This document shows, one piece after another, positions 15,410 through 23,856 of a DNA stretch of 64,000 nucleotides (the stretch's first letter is position 1; the number at the start of each line of letters is the position of its first letter). Below the pieces are notes generated by a model, which was not told where the DNA came from, did no database searches, and saw only the letters and a list, made by a program, of their open reading frames with translations. This stretch comes from Haloprofundus marisrubri (lineage in GTDB: Archaea; Halobacteriota; Halobacteria; Halobacteriales; Haloferacaceae), in assembly GCF_001469955.1 (NCBI RefSeq), contig NZ_LOPU01000029.1:434001-498000 (forward strand). The letters are read 5' to 3'. Made by a program: the position numbers and the translations under genes.

Positions 15410-16096
15410 TCAGTCGTCGCTACCGGAGCGCCGCCCGTCGCTGCCCGTCTCGGCCATCTCCGGGGGTTCTGCGGAGTCGGTCGTCTCCGCCATCTCTGTT
15501 GTCCCTGCTGTCTCCGTTGCCTTCGTTGATTTTGTCGACTCGACTGCGTCGACCAACGGCGGGGCGTCGCTCTCGGGGAGTTCTCTCGCCATCACGACCA
15601 TCGGGTGGCCGTCGTTGAGTTCGAACGAATCGTACACCGTCTCCCAGCCCTCCCGTTCGTAGAGTTGCCGGGCGGCGTCGTTGTCGACACCGGTCGTCAG
15701 CACGCTCGTCTCGTGAGCGAGGCCGTCGAGGACGGTGTCGTGAAGGTTGGTCGCCAGTCCTCGCCGTCTCGCGTCGTCGGCGACGGCGAGTTCGACGAAC
15801 TCGAAGCAGTTCCGTAACCATCGCTCGGTTCGCTCCGGGCCGAGTGCGCCCGCGAGTTGGTCGTGGTAGAACTGCCCCGGTGCGGAGGTGTAGCCGTAGA
15901 CGAACCCGAGTACCTCGTCGTCCTCGACGGCCGCGAAGCCGCGGTAGCCCGGATAGTCCGCGTGGCGCTCGAACTGTGTGGCCGCTTCCGCGCGGCTCTC
16001 CCACCCGCGCTCGGAGTCGCTGTACAGGTCCCAGTACAGCGAAACGGCAGCGTCGAGCGCCGGGCTTCGTCGAGACAGCGGGATGAGGTCTGTCAT
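15410..16096 (-). CDS. GNAT family N-acetyltransferase with acidic low-complexity tail
   Basis: The 228-residue protein contains a GNAT domain over roughly residues 1-175. LAVADDARRRGLATNLHDTVL is the acetyl-CoA-binding motif A, and the C-terminal strand region is ARQLYEREGWETVYDSF. After residue 180 the sequence becomes a Thr/Glu/Ser-rich tail with repeats such as ETAGTTEMAETTDSAE, probably disordered. The substrate is unknown. It is upstream of ahbAB on the same strand (77-base gap) and divergent from the trpD2-like gene. Confidence 0.78.
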   Translation of the reverse strand: MTDLIPLSRRSPALDAAVSLYWDLYSDSERGWESRAEAATQFERHADYPGYRGFAAVEDDEVLGFVYGYTSAPGQFYHDQLAGALGPERTERWLRNCFEFVELAVADDARRRGLATNLHDTVLDGLAHETSVLTTGVDNDAARQLYEREGWETVYDSFELNDGHPMVVMARELPESDAPPLVDAVESTKSTKATETAGTTEMAETTDSAEPPEMAETGSDGRRSGSDD

Positions 16097-16249
16097 CTAC
16101 CCTGCTGTTCGGACTGTGAGCACATGAGTCCCTGTTACAGAGTGACTGGTATTACACGAATCCAAACCAGTTTCACGTCTCGTGGGACCTCGCCCGCTCC
16201 AGAAGCCGAGAGCGGGACGTTTTTGCTCGGCCCGACCCAAGCCGCGCAC

Positions 16250-17311
16250 ATGGCGAACGCGACACAGGAGTTTGGCGAATGGCCGCTGAAACGGCTGATG
16301 ACGGAGGTTTGTGGCTCCGGCCACAAATCGGCTGACGACCTCACGCGCGAGCAAGCGAGCGAGGCGATACAGCGAATCTTCGCGGGCGAACCCGACCCGA
16401 CGACGCTCGGGGCGTTCTGGCTTGCAAACCGCTGGAAGCGCAACAACCCCGAGGAACTCGCCGCCTACACCGACGAGATGTGTGCGCGCGTCGAGTACGC
16501 CGAACCCGACGCCGACCCCGTCGACTGCGGCGCGAACTACGACGGCAAAGGCAGAACGGCCATCTTGGGTGTCGCTGCCGGCGTCGTCGCCGCCGCGGCA
16601 GGCACGCCCGTCGTCACACACTCGGGCGACCGCGTCCCGACGCAGAAACACGACGCGTACAAACACGTTCTCGACGAACTCGGCGTCCGAACCGAACTCG
16701 AACCGCAGGAATCGGCCGACATGGTCGACGAGACCGGGTTCGGCTTCTACTACCAACCGGCGTTCAACCCCGCAGTGGATAGCCTGTTCGAGCGCCGTGA
16801 CATGATGGGTGTCCGTACGTTCGTCAACACCATCGAGACGCTGGCGAACCCCGCCAACGCCGACGTTCACCTCGGTTCCTTCTACCACCTCGCGTTCGCC
16901 AAGAAAGTGACCGACACGTTCGAGGCCAGCGAGTTCCACGACCTTCACCGCGTCATCATGTTCCAAGGGATGGAGGGGTACGACGACATCCGCCCCGGCT
17001 ACACGAAAGTCGCCGAGTGGACCGACGGCGAGTTCACCGACTACGAGATAGAGACCGAAAACTACGGCATGGAGTTCGACGCCGAAGACCTCGAAGTCGA
17101 CGACGTCGCGGGCGACTCCGCGCAGATAACCGAAGCGGTCGTCTCCGGCGAACGCGACGACGAGTTCGCCGACGCCGTCGCGCTGAACGCGGCGTTCCGT
17201 ATCTTCGCCCGTGAAGACGCCGAGGACCTCGAAACCGGACTGGAGATGGCCCGTGAGGCTATCGCCGACGGGAGCGCCGAAGCGGTGCTCGAAGAGCTTC
17301 GCGCGTTCTGA
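16250..17311 (+). CDS. trpD2: Anthranilate phosphoribosyltransferase-like protein (TrpD2 type)
   Basis: The 353-residue protein has the class III nucleoside phosphorylase/TrpD fold. It begins MANATQEFGEWPLKRLMTEVCG, with the N-terminal helical bundle (DLTREQASEAIQRIFAGE) and the alpha/beta domain. The signature motifs of genuine TrpD (GTGGD and KHGNR) are replaced by CGANYDGKGRTA and THSGDRV, as in the TrpD2/YbiB branch. That branch may bind nucleic acid or act on other phosphoribosyl substrates. No other trp gene is nearby. The first 15 codons before 16250 are open further upstream but non-archaeal in style, so this ATG is chosen. Confidence 0.75.
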   Translation: MANATQEFGEWPLKRLMTEVCGSGHKSADDLTREQASEAIQRIFAGEPDPTTLGAFWLANRWKRNNPEELAAYTDEMCARVEYAEPDADPVDCGANYDGKGRTAILGVAAGVVAAAAGTPVVTHSGDRVPTQKHDAYKHVLDELGVRTELEPQESADMVDETGFGFYYQPAFNPAVDSLFERRDMMGVRTFVNTIETLANPANADVHLGSFYHLAFAKKVTDTFEASEFHDLHRVIMFQGMEGYDDIRPGYTKVAEWTDGEFTDYEIETENYGMEFDAEDLEVDDVAGDSAQITEAVVSGERDDEFADAVALNAAFRIFAREDAEDLETGLEMAREAIADGSAEAVLEELRAF

Positions 17312-17434
17312 AGTCGACGACACAGGACCTGTGTCTCTATTTCTCTCTTGCCCCCGATTCGGCGAGTGGCGTCGAAAACCCCCGTCGACCGCCGAGAACA
17401 CGACGTTTTTGCCACTCTGTGACAGCGGTCAGGC

Positions 17435-18703
17435 ATGGCGCAACTCACCGACCGCTCGCTCACGGAGATTCGACGCGACCTACACACCTACCCCGAAGCC
17501 GGATGGAAGGAGTTCCGGACGACCGCACTCGTCGCCGAGGAACTCGACGAACGCGGCTTCACGCTCCAACTCGGCCCCGAGGCCGTGAACGCGGACGCTC
17601 GACTCGGCGTCCCCACCGACGACGACCTCGCCGCCGCCGAGGACCGCGCCCGCGACCTCGGCGCACCCGACGAGTACGTCGACCGACTCGACGGCATCTC
17701 GGGTCTCGTCGCCACGAAAATGTACGGCGACGGCTCCGGGCCGACGGTCGGCGTCCGCGTCGACATGGACGCCCTCGAACGGCAGGAGGCGACCGACGAC
17801 GACCACCGCCCCGCCCGCGAGGGGTTCGGCTCGAAACACCCCGGCGAGATGCACGCCTGCGGCCACGACGGCCACACCGCCATCGGCGTCGGTATCGCCC
17901 GCGAGTTCGACGCGAACGGAGGGTTCGACGGAACCCTCAGACTGTTCTTCCAACCCGCAGAAGAGGGCGGCCGCGGCGGCAAGCCGATGAGCGAAGCCGA
18001 CCACTTCTCGGACATCGACCACATGGTCGCGCTTCACCTCGGATTGGGTGAGGAGACGGGAACCGTCGTCGCCGGCTACGACAACCCGCTCTCCAATGCA
18101 AAGATCGACGTGACGTTCCTCGGCGAACCCGCCCACGCAGGTGGCGCGCCGAACGAGGGCCGAAACGCGATGCAGGCGCTCGCCGCGGCGGTCCAGAACC
18201 TCTACGCCATCCCGCGACACGCCGACGGCGTGACCCGCATCAACGTCGGGCAGGTCCACTCGCCGAACGCCCAAAACGTCATCAGCGAAGAGGCGCGTCT
18301 GCGCGTCGAAGTCCGCGGTGAAACTGCTGAGTTGAACGAGTACATGCTCGGAAAGGCGCGAACGGTGGTCGAACACGCCGCGGCGATGCACGACTGCGAG
18401 TTCGAGACGAGTCTCTACGGCAAGACGACGACGTTCGAGAACGACGCCGAGATGGTCGAAGCGGTGAAAGCCGCCGCCGAAGGCGTCGATTCGGTCAGCG
18501 AAATCAAAGACAGAAAGCCGTTCGGCGGGAGCGAAGACGCCTCGTATCTCATCCGCGAGGTGCAGCGAAACGGCGGGACCGCGTCGTACGTCGGTATCGG
18601 CGCGTCGAACCCGGCGGGCCACCACACGGCGTACTTCGACATCGAAGAGGAATCGCTGGACATCGGCGTCGACGTGACCTGCGAGACGATTCGGTCGCTC
18701 TGA
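17435..18703 (+). CDS. M20 family amidohydrolase / aminoacylase
   Basis: The 422-residue protein carries the M20D pattern: RRDLHTYPEAGWKEFRTT at the N-terminus, the metal-binding HACGHDGHTA, the QPAEEGGRGGKPM element with its catalytic glutamate, and FLGEPAHAGGAP of the dimerisation domain. Members hydrolyse N-acyl amino acids, indole-3-acetyl-amino acids or p-aminobenzoyl-glutamate in the cytoplasm. The long insert LGVPTDDDLAAAEDRARDLG before the metal site recalls AbgA/AbgB-like enzymes. It is 123 bases after trpD2 on the same strand. The exact substrate is unknown. Confidence 0.83.
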   Translation: MAQLTDRSLTEIRRDLHTYPEAGWKEFRTTALVAEELDERGFTLQLGPEAVNADARLGVPTDDDLAAAEDRARDLGAPDEYVDRLDGISGLVATKMYGDGSGPTVGVRVDMDALERQEATDDDHRPAREGFGSKHPGEMHACGHDGHTAIGVGIAREFDANGGFDGTLRLFFQPAEEGGRGGKPMSEADHFSDIDHMVALHLGLGEETGTVVAGYDNPLSNAKIDVTFLGEPAHAGGAPNEGRNAMQALAAAVQNLYAIPRHADGVTRINVGQVHSPNAQNVISEEARLRVEVRGETAELNEYMLGKARTVVEHAAAMHDCEFETSLYGKTTTFENDAEMVEAVKAAAEGVDSVSEIKDRKPFGGSEDASYLIREVQRNGGTASYVGIGASNPAGHHTAYFDIEEESLDIGVDVTCETIRSL

Positions 18704-18708
18704 GTCCC

Positions 18709-19335
18709 TCAGACGACCTCGAACAGCGCGCCGACCGTTCCATGACTTCTACCGCCGACGACTTCGACAGGACCGATACCGAAGCAGTAGCGTCCCGACT
18801 CGAAGGCGAGACCAACACCGGCGCGGCCGCTGTTCATCGTTCGGTCTCCGTCGGTGTCGATGGGGACGGTCCAACTGTACTCGTCGCCCGACTCGATTTC
18901 GGCCCCGAGGTCTTCGACGTAATCTCGCGAGTCGGCGTTCGTCCACCGCTCCTCGGACTCTCGCCAGATTTCCCAGTGGTACGGGCCGAAAAAGAGCGCG
19001 TTGTTGGTTCGGTTGACCAAGGAAAACTCGATGCTGTCGCCCATCTCGGCGCGCTCTGCGGACGGTCGGACGTACACCGCCGTCTCGTCGGTCGCTTCGT
19101 GATAACAGCTAGCTACGGTGCCCGGACACGACTCGTCGGAAAACCGAGACTCGCCCGGCGGGTCGCCGACCAACGCTGGCTCCGGTGTGTTCGTCGCGGT
19201 CTCCGTTTCACTCGGGGTCCGTGTTGTGGACGTCGATGGTGAACGAGTCGAACCGCTTCTCTCGGCTGGCGACTGACACCCGGCCAATCCAACGAGAAGC
19301 GAGGCCGAAGAGACGAGGAGGGCGCGGCGCTGCAT
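18709..19335 (-). CDS. Surface lipoprotein, unknown function
   Basis: The 208-residue protein starts MQRRALLVSSASLLVGLAGC, a signal peptide with lipobox cysteine at residue 20. A Ser/Thr-rich linker with EPAL (about 21-55) follows. The folded part has VRPSAERAEMGDSIEFSLVNRTNNALFFGPYHWEIWRE, a beta-sandwich-like stretch resembling immunoglobulin-like domains of secreted proteins, and ends GTVGALFEVV. Three other cysteines could form disulfides. No enzyme motif is seen. It converges with the M20 gene across 5 bases. Confidence 0.7.
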   Translation of the reverse strand: MQRRALLVSSASLLVGLAGCQSPAERSGSTRSPSTSTTRTPSETETATNTPEPALVGDPPGESRFSDESCPGTVASCYHEATDETAVYVRPSAERAEMGDSIEFSLVNRTNNALFFGPYHWEIWRESEERWTNADSRDYVEDLGAEIESGDEYSWTVPIDTDGDRTMNSGRAGVGLAFESGRYCFGIGPVEVVGGRSHGTVGALFEVV

Positions 19336-19443
19336 GGTCGTCGCTCCCGCGCACCGGGTAAATGTCTTCTGTCGTGAACGAATCTGACTGGCTCCAAAAA
19401 GCCGGAATCGACTGCATTACCTCTCCGCTACTCTCCCACCCCG

Positions 19444-20454
19444 CTACTCGCCCGGCACCAACACTGCGCGGAACCGAACCTCGTTGTCCAACATCGCGTC
19501 GTACGCTTCTTCGGCGTCTTCGAGCGCGTACATCTCGATTTCCGGCGTGATGTCGCGCAGGTCGCTGAACTCCAAGGTGTCTTGGGAGTCGCGGGCGTCG
19601 CCGGAGGGCCACCCGCTCACGGCGTTGCGACTCGTGACGAACTGCTGAACTGGGACCGAGACGGGGCCGCCGGGAACCGCGACGGCGACGAGTTCGCCGT
19701 CGACGCCGAGTCCACCGGCGACCGACTCCATCGCGTCGGCGCTCGGGGCGGTCCCGAGAACGACGCGCGCGCCGCCCATCGACTGCAGTTCCTCGGCGGG
19801 GTCGACCTCCGAAGCGTCGAGGAAGTGGTCCGCGCCGAGGTCGTACGCGAGGTCCTCTTTGTCGGGCGAACGCGAGATGGCGACCGTCTCGAACCCGGCG
19901 GCGTGGGCGTACTGGATGGCGAGGTGGCCGAGGCCACCGACGCCTTGGACGGCGACGAGGTCGCCCGCCCGCGCGTCGGTGTTTCTGAGCGCGTTGAACG
20001 TCGTAATTCCCGCGCAGAGAAGCGGCGCGGCGTCGACCGAATCGAGGTCCTCGGGCATCCGCGCGAGCGCTTCCTGCGGGGCGGTCATGTACTCGGCGTA
20101 GCCGCCGTCGTAGGAGATGCCGGTCACTTTCGCGTTCTCGCAGTTGATGAAATTGCCGCGACGGCAGGCGTCGCAGGTGAAGCAGTGACCGCCGTGCCAA
20201 CCGACGCCGACGCGGTCACCGACCTCCCACGCCTCCACGTCGTCGCCGACGGCGTCGATGCGCCCGGCGACTTCGTGACCCGGAATCCGGGGGTACTCCA
20301 CGCCGGGCCACTGGCCCTCCTTGACGAACACGTCGCTGTGACAGATGCCGCAGGCGTCGACTTCGACGCGAACTTCGTCGGCGGCGGGGTCTGGAACGTC
20401 TCGGTCGACGACTTCGAACGGTTCTCCGGGTTCGGTGACCTGAACAGCCTTCAT
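19444..20454 (-). CDS. Zinc-dependent alcohol dehydrogenase (MDR superfamily)
   Basis: The 336-residue protein has a GroES-like catalytic domain with CGICHSDVF and the following PGHEVAGR (catalytic zinc). The structural zinc loop CFTCDACRRGNFINC supplies four cysteines. The cofactor domain has VQGVGGLGHLAIQYAHAAG. Family members oxidise primary or secondary alcohols or reduce aldehydes with NAD(P)H. The best match in style is class-C-like alcohol dehydrogenases annotated for many haloarchaea. No partner is adjacent: the upstream neighbour is the lipoprotein gene and the downstream one a deacylase-like gene on the same strand. Confidence 0.87.
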   Translation of the reverse strand: MKAVQVTEPGEPFEVVDRDVPDPAADEVRVEVDACGICHSDVFVKEGQWPGVEYPRIPGHEVAGRIDAVGDDVEAWEVGDRVGVGWHGGHCFTCDACRRGNFINCENAKVTGISYDGGYAEYMTAPQEALARMPEDLDSVDAAPLLCAGITTFNALRNTDARAGDLVAVQGVGGLGHLAIQYAHAAGFETVAISRSPDKEDLAYDLGADHFLDASEVDPAEELQSMGGARVVLGTAPSADAMESVAGGLGVDGELVAVAVPGGPVSVPVQQFVTSRNAVSGWPSGDARDSQDTLEFSDLRDITPEIEMYALEDAEEAYDAMLDNEVRFRAVLVPGE

Positions 20455-20526
20455 CGCGGTGAGTACGGAACGCAGTGAGGTAGTGATTGGGCGCTGTGGT
20501 CGGGGCGGCGTCCGACCGGTTTCGGC

Positions 20527-21501
20527 TTACTCCACGTCCAGCAACGCGACGCCGACGAGCGTCTGGCCGGCGGTCACCGTCGACTCCAACGCCACCGAGT
20601 AGAGGATGCCGTCGCGGTCGGCTTCGACCTCTTGGAGGGTTTCGTACGTCGTCGGGTCGAAGACGCGGCCGAGATGGTCACCCGAGGCGACCGACTGGCC
20701 GAGTTCGACGCCGTCGTCGACGAGGAACAGACCCGAATCCGCCGCTGTGACCCGGCCGAGATGGTTGCGCGCGACGGTGCCGTCCCAGTTCGTCTCGGTC
20801 TCGCTCCCGCTGTCGCCGCCGAGCATCCCCATATGTTCGAGCACGCCGAACATTCCTTCGACTCCCGTCTCGATGGCCGGTTCGACGAGTTGCTTGTTGT
20901 GCGCGAGTTCCGGCGTGATGGAGGGAATACCCTCCCGAGTGGCGGCGACGCGGAACTTGCCGCCGAAGTTGCGCTCGGACCACTCGGTGTCGGCGTCGTC
21001 GCCGGCAGCCTCGGCGAGCAGGAGATTCGTCCCGAACGCCTCCGCGAGTGCGCGGCACTCCTCGTCACCTTTCAGGTAGACCGTGTGGGTGAGCATGTCC
21101 GGACTCCCGGTATGCAGGTCGACGATGGCGTCGGCCTCGCCGGCGTACTCCCAGAGGCGGGCCGCGATACGCTGGTGGAGCGACCCGTCGGCGTCGCCGG
21201 GCCAAACCCGATTGAGGTTCGGATTCACGGAGTCGACGACTTCCGGCGTCGTGTACGAGACGTTGTCGAACGTGAGCGGGTCCGCGACGGGGACGGCGAT
21301 TACTCGGCCGCTGAGTTCCTCGTGGTCCAGTCGCTCGTGGAATCGGCGTAAGACTTCGGTGCCGTTGATTTCGCGGCCGTGTTGGGCGGCTTGGACGTAC
21401 AGCGTCGGCCCGTCGTCGTCGCTTCCGTAGGTGTGGACGGTCGTTTCGACCGGGACGCCGGACGGGAGTCGCGTGAGCGTGATTCGCTCGGCCGTGTGCA
21501 T
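20527..21501 (-). CDS. Succinylglutamate desuccinylase/aspartoacylase family zinc hydrolase
   Basis: The 324-residue protein starts MHTAERITLTRLPSGVPVET. It contains the zinc-binding AAQHGREINGTEV (His and Glu ligands) and DLHTGSPDML with the third ligand, then the C-terminal beta-domain. Relatives remove succinyl or acetyl groups from amino acids, or act on peptides in AstE/AspA and related haloarchaeal proteins. The middle segment EWSERNFGGKFRVAATREGIPSITPE is typical. A longer reading frame continues upstream but has a proline/arginine-rich, non-typical composition, so the start at 21501 is preferred. It is upstream of, and on the same strand as, the alcohol dehydrogenase (72-base gap). 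Confidence 0.8.
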   Translation of the reverse strand: MHTAERITLTRLPSGVPVETTVHTYGSDDDGPTLYVQAAQHGREINGTEVLRRFHERLDHEELSGRVIAVPVADPLTFDNVSYTTPEVVDSVNPNLNRVWPGDADGSLHQRIAARLWEYAGEADAIVDLHTGSPDMLTHTVYLKGDEECRALAEAFGTNLLLAEAAGDDADTEWSERNFGGKFRVAATREGIPSITPELAHNKQLVEPAIETGVEGMFGVLEHMGMLGGDSGSETETNWDGTVARNHLGRVTAADSGLFLVDDGVELGQSVASGDHLGRVFDPTTYETLQEVEADRDGILYSVALESTVTAGQTLVGVALLDVE

Positions 21502-21630
21502 GATTTTCACTCGGCGTGAGGGGTGATGTAACTGCGGGTGGCGGCGGCGATGGGGTGTTGTTCGAGAGCATCGAGGAGTTGACCGGCACACACCGAACCA
21601 CTCTTTTCAGCCTCTCACTACACCCAACTC

Positions 21631-22317
21631 ATGACACGTCCCCCGACTCGACGCGGTGCCCTCCGTGCGCTCGGTCTCTCCGTCGGCGTCGCACTCGCCG
21701 GCTGCGCTAGCCAGAACTCGAACGACGATTCTGACGACGACACGTCAACGGGCTTTTTGACCTCCGGAGCCGACGACTCCGGTATGGCCGACCAAGAAAA
21801 CCCGGACAACCCGACGGCAGTACTGAAGACGAACCACGGCGACATCACCGTCGAACTCTTCGAGGAGCGCGTTCCGCGCACCGTCGAGAACTTCACCGGC
21901 CTAGCGACGGGCCAGAAAGAGTGGACCGACCCCGAGTCGGGCGAGACGAAAGACGGTGAGCCGCTGTACGAAGACGTGCTGTTCCACCGCATCATCGAGG
22001 GCTTCATGATTCAGGGTGGCGACCCGACCGGAACCGGCCGCGGCGGCCCCGGCTACCAGTTCGACGACGAGTTCCACGACGAACTCGGCCACGACGGCCC
22101 CGGCGTGCTCTCGATGGCGAACTCCGGCCCGAACACGAACGGCTCGCAGTTCTTCATCACGCTCGACGCCCAACCGCACCTCGACGGCCGCCACTCGGTG
22201 TTCGGCAAGGTCATCGACGGCATGGACGTCGTCCGCGAAATCGGTTCGGTGCCGACCGGTCAGAACGACAAACCGGCCGAAGACGTCGTTCTCGAATCGG
22301 TCGCCGTCTACCGGTAG
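21631..22317 (+). CDS. Cyclophilin-type peptidyl-prolyl isomerase with lipoprotein signal
   Basis: The 228-residue protein has a twin-arginine (TRRGALRALG), hydrophobic stretch and lipobox Cys25, then a short Ser/Asp linker. A complete cyclophilin domain follows (about 55-228). Active-site elements are FHRIIEGFMIQGGDP, LSMANSGPNTNGSQFFITL and the late HLDGRHSVFGKV. Cyclophilins speed cis-trans isomerisation of prolines. The signal predicts a lipid-anchored enzyme on the outer face that helps fold exported proteins. An alternative start at the internal MADQENPDN would give a cytoplasmic form. It is divergent from the deacylase gene. Confidence 0.88.
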   Translation: MTRPPTRRGALRALGLSVGVALAGCASQNSNDDSDDDTSTGFLTSGADDSGMADQENPDNPTAVLKTNHGDITVELFEERVPRTVENFTGLATGQKEWTDPESGETKDGEPLYEDVLFHRIIEGFMIQGGDPTGTGRGGPGYQFDDEFHDELGHDGPGVLSMANSGPNTNGSQFFITLDAQPHLDGRHSVFGKVIDGMDVVREIGSVPTGQNDKPAEDVVLESVAVYR

Positions 22318-22398
22318 TTCGGTTTTCGACACTCGATTCTTACTTTTTAACGACCGCGGCAGTACGGTTGCGCGTCTACATAAATTCTCGTGGCAATT

Positions 22399-22406
22399 CT
22401 TATATA
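22399..22406 (+). promoter_or_regulatory. TATA box of the DUF5802-type gene
   Basis: The sequence cttatata sits about 30 bases before the ATG at 22435, which suggests a leaderless or very short-leader transcript and supports this start over the GTG at 22390. Confidence 0.45.
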
Positions 22407-22434
22407 CGAGAATGGTAGATATTCACACGCACAG

Positions 22435-22779
22435 ATGTTCGAACGATTTTCCAGCGGTTACTACCTCGGTGAACTGTACGTCGAACCGGCCGACTGCGAC
22501 CGCCCCACGATTCACCGAGCGGACCACGAGCGGATGAACGAGCAACTGTACCTCACCGGCGACGGGGTCGAACGACTCGACGCGCCGCTCGTCATGAAAC
22601 TCCACACGACGCACTTCCCCGTGCTCGGTGACGACGACGTGCCGACGGGCACGCTCGCGCTCCCCGAATCGATGGCGACAGACGACCTCCCGAACTCCTG
22701 TGGGGTGTTTCTCGCAACCGCCGAGCGAGCGGAAGAACTCCTTCGATACGCCGGCTACGAGGCCCCGACGGGTACCTGA
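22435..22779 (+). CDS. DUF5802-type haloarchaeal protein, function unknown
   Basis: The 114-residue protein begins MFERFSSGYYLGELYVEP and ends YAGYEAPTGT. It is acidic, soluble and has no obvious catalytic residues. Internal features are the HRADHERMNEQLY and THFPVLGDDDVP segments, which match the haloarchaeal family I know as DUF5802. It lies alone 90 bases before the Vms1-like gene on the same strand. Function unknown. Confidence 0.75.
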   Translation: MFERFSSGYYLGELYVEPADCDRPTIHRADHERMNEQLYLTGDGVERLDAPLVMKLHTTHFPVLGDDDVPTGTLALPESMATDDLPNSCGVFLATAERAEELLRYAGYEAPTGT

Positions 22780-22869
22780 ATCGGTCGCCGTCCACCGTCC
22801 GGCGGCGTGGCCGTCGAACCTGACCGCCGACCCCCGCAGTTGAAGTCCCCGGCCACCACCTCTCGGGGT

Positions 22870-23763
22870 ATGTTCGACGAGTTGCTCGGCCGCGCCGAGT
22901 TGAAACGGCGTATCGAGGAACTGGAGGAAAAGAACCACCACCTCGAACGCCGCGCGGCCGCCGAGGAGGAACGCAGAGCCGACGCCGCCACCGCCCGACA
23001 GGAGGCCGAAGAGCGTGTCAACCGCCTCGAAGACCGTATCGCCGAACTCGACGACCGAGTCGAACGTTTGCAGGACGACGAGGAAGCGGAGTTCGACTTT
23101 CGGGGAACGGAGACGCTTCGCGGCGCTCGTCTCGACGAGGTTCTCGACCGTCTCGGCTCGTTTCGGACGGGACCGGAAGGGGCGCTCACCGCGATGGTCG
23201 ACGACGAAACGCTCCCGAAGGCTGTCGAAGACGCGTTCGGCGAACGCGCCTCGCTCGTCCGTCGCGCTGTGCCGTGTCTCGTCTACACCGACGACGCCGG
23301 CCTCGTGGGTGCAGCGTTGTCGCCGCCGCTCGCACCCGACGAGTTCTGCGAGTGGGGTGGGTCGTTTCGGATGGACGAGTCGTGGTTTCGGCCGACCGGT
23401 CGCTTCGCGTTCGCCGTCGCCCGCGCGGACCTCTTCGCACTCGGCGTGTACGACGGCCGCGAGCGACTCTCCCAGCGAGGCTTCGAGAGCGACGTGAAAG
23501 AGAAACACTCGAAAGGTGGGTTCTCACAGGCTCGCTTCGAGCGTATCCGCGACGGCCAAATCGCCGACCACGTCGAGAAATGTCGGGAGGCAATCGACGA
23601 GAGCGACGCCGAGACGACGATTCTCGTCGGTGACCGCGAGGTGGTTAGAGAGTTGCGCGACGAAGTGGACGTGACGGCGACCAGCGACGCGAGCGGCTCA
23701 CCGGAGGAGGCGCTGGAGGAGGGCTTTCACGACTTCTGGGCGACAGAGTTGCGTCTCCTCTGA
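22870..23763 (+). CDS. Vms1/Ankzf1-like peptidyl-tRNA hydrolase (release factor superfamily)
   Basis: The 297-residue protein starts with a coiled coil (about residues 8-80: RRIEELEEKNHHLE and following heptads). The C-terminal domain carries KEKHSKGGFSQARFERIRDGQ, the signature loop of Vms1-type domains, in which a glutamine contributes to cleaving the peptide from peptidyl-tRNA on stalled ribosomes. Other elements are VYDGRERLSQRGFESDV and ILVGDREVVREL. In eukaryotes Vms1 works in ribosome quality control. A rescue role here is inferred from the family. The gene lies 93 bases before dgcN on the same strand. Confidence 0.8.
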   Translation: MFDELLGRAELKRRIEELEEKNHHLERRAAAEEERRADAATARQEAEERVNRLEDRIAELDDRVERLQDDEEAEFDFRGTETLRGARLDEVLDRLGSFRTGPEGALTAMVDDETLPKAVEDAFGERASLVRRAVPCLVYTDDAGLVGAALSPPLAPDEFCEWGGSFRMDESWFRPTGRFAFAVARADLFALGVYDGRERLSQRGFESDVKEKHSKGGFSQARFERIRDGQIADHVEKCREAIDESDAETTILVGDREVVRELRDEVDVTATSDASGSPEEALEEGFHDFWATELRLL

Positions 23764-23856
23764 GCAACGCTATCAGACAGAAGACGACGACGCGACTGTT
23801 ACGGCACGTCACACCGCTGGCAACCGATTTATCACATCTTACCGCGTGCACCCGAT

